DNA of 64,000 nucleotides, taken from contig NZ_QQAV01000001.1 of the NCBI RefSeq assembly GCF_003350475.1, forward strand, positions 1,232,836 to 1,296,835, in the 5' to 3' direction. This DNA comes from Pseudacidovorax intermedius (GTDB lineage: Bacteria > Pseudomonadota > Gammaproteobacteria > Burkholderiales > Burkholderiaceae_C). Below, piece by piece: positions 58,599 to 64,000 of the stretch. Position numbers and translations under genes: made by a program. The notes beneath the pieces were generated by a model. The model was not told where the DNA came from, ran no database searches, and was given only the letters and a program-made list of their open reading frames with translations. Positions within the stretch are counted from its first letter, which is position 1; the number at the start of each line of letters is the position of its first letter.

Positions 58599-58648
58599 CC
58601 CGGCTGGTGGCGCGCGTCCTTACACCCGATTGAAAGAAGGAAAGAGTC

Positions 58649-60202
<1,554 letters not shown>

Positions 60203-60222
60203 TCCGAGAGGCATAGAGCGCT

Positions 60223-62566
<2,344 letters not shown>

Positions 62567-62580
62567 TCGGCGCGTCACCC

Positions 62581-63000
62581 ATGGCAAACACCATTCACGT
62601 CGACGTCGTCAGTGCCGAGGAGTCCATCTTCTCGGGCGAGGCGAAGTTCGTCGCGCTGCCCGGCGAAGCCGGTGAGCTCGGCATCTTCCCGCGCCACACG
62701 CCGCTGATCACGCGCATCCGTCCCGGTGCCGTGCGCATCGAGACGGCCGACGGTGGCGAGGAGTTCGTGTTCGTGGCCGGTGGCATCCTCGAGGTGCAGC
62801 CCGACTGCGTGACCGTCCTCTCCGACACCGCCATCCGCGGCAAGGACCTGGACGACGAGAAGGCCAACGCTGCCAAGAGCGCCGCCGAGGAAGCCCTCAA
62901 GAACGCCAAGAGCGAGATCGACATCGCCATGGCCCAGTCGGAGCTGGCCGTGATGGCCGCCCAGCTGGCCGCGCTGCGCAAGTACCGCCAGAAGAAGTAA
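62581..63000 (+). CDS. atpC: F1Fo ATP synthase subunit epsilon
   Basis: 139 residues from the ATG at 62581 ([23 protein letters not shown]). A beta-sandwich followed by a helical hairpin that inhibits ATPase activity. Last gene of the operon, 14 bases after atpD. A terminator follows at 63041. Confidence 0.97.
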   Translation: MANTIHVDVVSAEESIFSGEAKFVALPGEAGELGIFPRHTPLITRIRPGAVRIETADGGEEFVFVAGGILEVQPDCVTVLSDTAIRGKDLDDEKANAAKSAAEEALKNAKSEIDIAMAQSELAVMAAQLAALRKYRQKK

Positions 63001-63040
63001 GGCCTCGCGGCATCTCGCCGCGCCTTGCCTCCGCAAAGAA

Positions 63041-63069
63041 GCCAGTCAGTTCGCTGACTGGCTTTTTTT
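63041..63069 (+). terminator. Terminator of the atp operon
   Basis: GCCAGTCAG (63041-63049) pairs with CTGACTGGC (63054-63062) around a TTCG tetraloop, followed by seven T. Confidence 0.92.
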
Positions 63070-63098
63070 CTTTTGGCTTGCCAACGCATGAAGCCAAG

Positions 63099-63136
63099 AG
63101 AAGTGAGTTGGCCACTTCTGCCGATTTTTGGCCAAA
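63099..63136. promoter_or_regulatory. Inverted repeats upstream of the ROK gene (candidate operators)
   Basis: AGAAGTG (63099-63105) and CACTTCT (63113-63119) form an interrupted inverted repeat. TTTGGCCAAA (63127-63136) is a perfect 10-bp palindrome. Both precede the ROK start by about 95-130 bases, where autoregulatory operators are expected. No partner copy is seen elsewhere in the window. Confidence 0.4.
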
Positions 63137-63231
63137 GTTCGGCCTTGTCTGTCCGAAGTCGGCCGCCTAGCATCCGTGCCACTTTGCCATTCGGTCAAGA
63201 TTGGCAACATAAAGCACGGAGACAACGCCGG

Positions 63232-64000
63232 ATGGCGCCCTGGAACGGCCTTTCTGCCGCAGAGCTGGATCTGCTCTCGACCCTCTTCTGGTCGGCGGGC
63301 GGCTCGCGCCATGGCATGGCCGAGAGGCTGGGCTTCTCCCGCAGCCGCGCCAACACGCTGATCGCCGGCTTGATCGAGCAGGGCCTGCTGGCCGAGGCCG
63401 GTCCGCGCGCCTCGACCGGCGGACGCCGACCCGAGCAGTTGCAGTTGCCGGCGGAACTGGGCGTGCTGCTGGCCGTGGACATCGGCGCCACCAGCCTCGA
63501 CGTCGCCGTGATGCAGCCCGACCTCACGGTGCTCGCGCGGCATGCCGAGGCCGTCGATGTGCGCGAAGGCCCGGGCGTGGTGCTGGCCCGCGTGCGCCAG
63601 CGGCTGCGCGAGTTGCTTCAGGCGCTCGGCATTCCCGCGCGGCGGGTGCTGGGCATCGGCATGGGCGTGCCGGGGCCGGTCAACTTCGAGGCCGGCCAGC
63701 TCGTCAACCCGCCGCTGATGCCGGGCTGGGACAGCTTCTCGATCCGCGACTACCTGCGCGAGGACTACGCGGCACCCGTCTTCGTCGACAACGACGTCAA
63801 CCTGATGGCGCTGGGCGAGCTGTGGCGGCTGCAGCGCGGGCTGTCCAACTTCCTCGTGATCAAGGTGGGCACCGGCATCGGCTGCGGCATCGTGTGCCAC
63901 GGCGAGGTCTACCGCGGCGCGGCCGGCTCGGCGGGCGACGTGGGCCACATCTGCGTGGACCAGCAGGGGCCGCGCTGCCATTGCGGCAACGTGGGCTGCG
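63232..64000 (+). CDS. ROK-family transcriptional regulator/sugar kinase, truncated by window end
   Basis: The ATG at 63232 opens a frame that continues beyond 64000 (256 residues visible). The first about 80 residues form a winged helix-turn-helix (LGFSRSRANTLIAGLIEQGLLAE). The ROK core follows with the phosphate-1 loop LAVDIGATSLDVAV, the catalytic VFVDNDVNLMALGE, and the start of the zinc motif GHICVDQQGPRCHCGNVGC. Such proteins repress sugar catabolic genes (NagC/Mlc/XylR type). The sugar is unknown. Confidence 0.9.
   Translation, partial: MAPWNGLSAAELDLLSTLFWSAGGSRHGMAERLGFSRSRANTLIAGLIEQGLLAEAGPRASTGGRRPEQLQLPAELGVLLAVDIGATSLDVAVMQPDLTVLARHAEAVDVREGPGVVLARVRQRLRELLQALGIPARRVLGIGMGVPGPVNFEAGQLVNPPLMPGWDSFSIRDYLREDYAAPVFVDNDVNLMALGELWRLQRGLSNFLVIKVGTGIGCGIVCHGEVYRGAAGSAGDVGHICVDQQGPRCHCGNVGC

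Overview
The window is a high-GC chromosomal segment of a betaproteobacterium. The best guess is order Burkholderiales, family Comamonadaceae or a close relative. This rests on the ribosomal and ATP synthase gene orders, the Mg-type HemB, HemJ instead of HemG, a regulatory EIIA/HPr/EI phosphotransferase module, class II cytochrome c', and many CpxR/BaeR-type and LysR/AraC regulators. It looks like ordinary chromosome: I see no rRNA, tRNA, CRISPR array, integrase, transposase or phage gene.

Layout. 1-5340: heme genes (hemB, hemJ) flanking a candidate structured small RNA, then VanZ-like protein, [2Fe-2S] ferredoxin, alpha/beta hydrolase and a penicillin-binding D,D-carboxypeptidase. 5450-18000: str and S10 ribosomal operons (rpsL, rpsG, fusA, tuf, rpsJ, then rplC to rpsQ). 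They are interrupted between rpsJ and rplC by two exported-protein genes, one a lipoprotein with a gluzincin-like zinc protease signature. The S10 operon ends in a terminator after rpsQ, so the spc genes do not follow. 18000-22000: peroxiredoxin, GNAT acetyltransferase, cytochrome b561 and cytochrome c' (divergent), TlpA-type thioredoxin, small lipoprotein. 21960-24435: ptsA(EIIA-Man)-ptsH-ptsI, overlapping and without sugar permeases. 24500-28150: exported repeat protein, Spy-like lipoprotein, DUF4260 protein and a CpxRA-like two-component system. 28260-37400: oxidoreductase, small proteins, UppP-like phosphatase, zwf, EamA exporter, cytochrome b561, AraC regulator, AMP-dependent ligase. 37500-45500: SNF2/SWIM helicase, small lipoprotein, a BaeSR-like two-component operon carrying an unusual stand-alone degenerate kinase ATPase domain and a tiny membrane protein, and a porin. 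45660-52690: AEC transporter, then a purine-like ABC transporter/deaminase/Fe(II)-2OG oxygenase cluster with a convergent LysR gene. 52770-55700: lipA, lipB, ybeD-like and a D-amino-acid transaminase-like gene. 55750-63070: complete atpIBEFHAGDC operon with terminator. 63232-end: truncated ROK regulator/sugar kinase.

Themes. Energy and cofactor housekeeping (heme, lipoate, ATP synthase, ribosome) is interleaved with envelope-stress control: two OmpR-family two-component systems, a Spy-like protein, lipoproteins, UppP and a carboxypeptidase. Several genes have a -10-like hexamer exactly 6 bases before the ATG, which predicts leaderless mRNAs. The most unusual items are the small-RNA/attenuator at about 1257-1360 with a CCUCC loop, the protease pair inside the ribosomal operons, the pseudo-kinase protein in the BaeSR operon and the adenine-deaminase transporter cluster.
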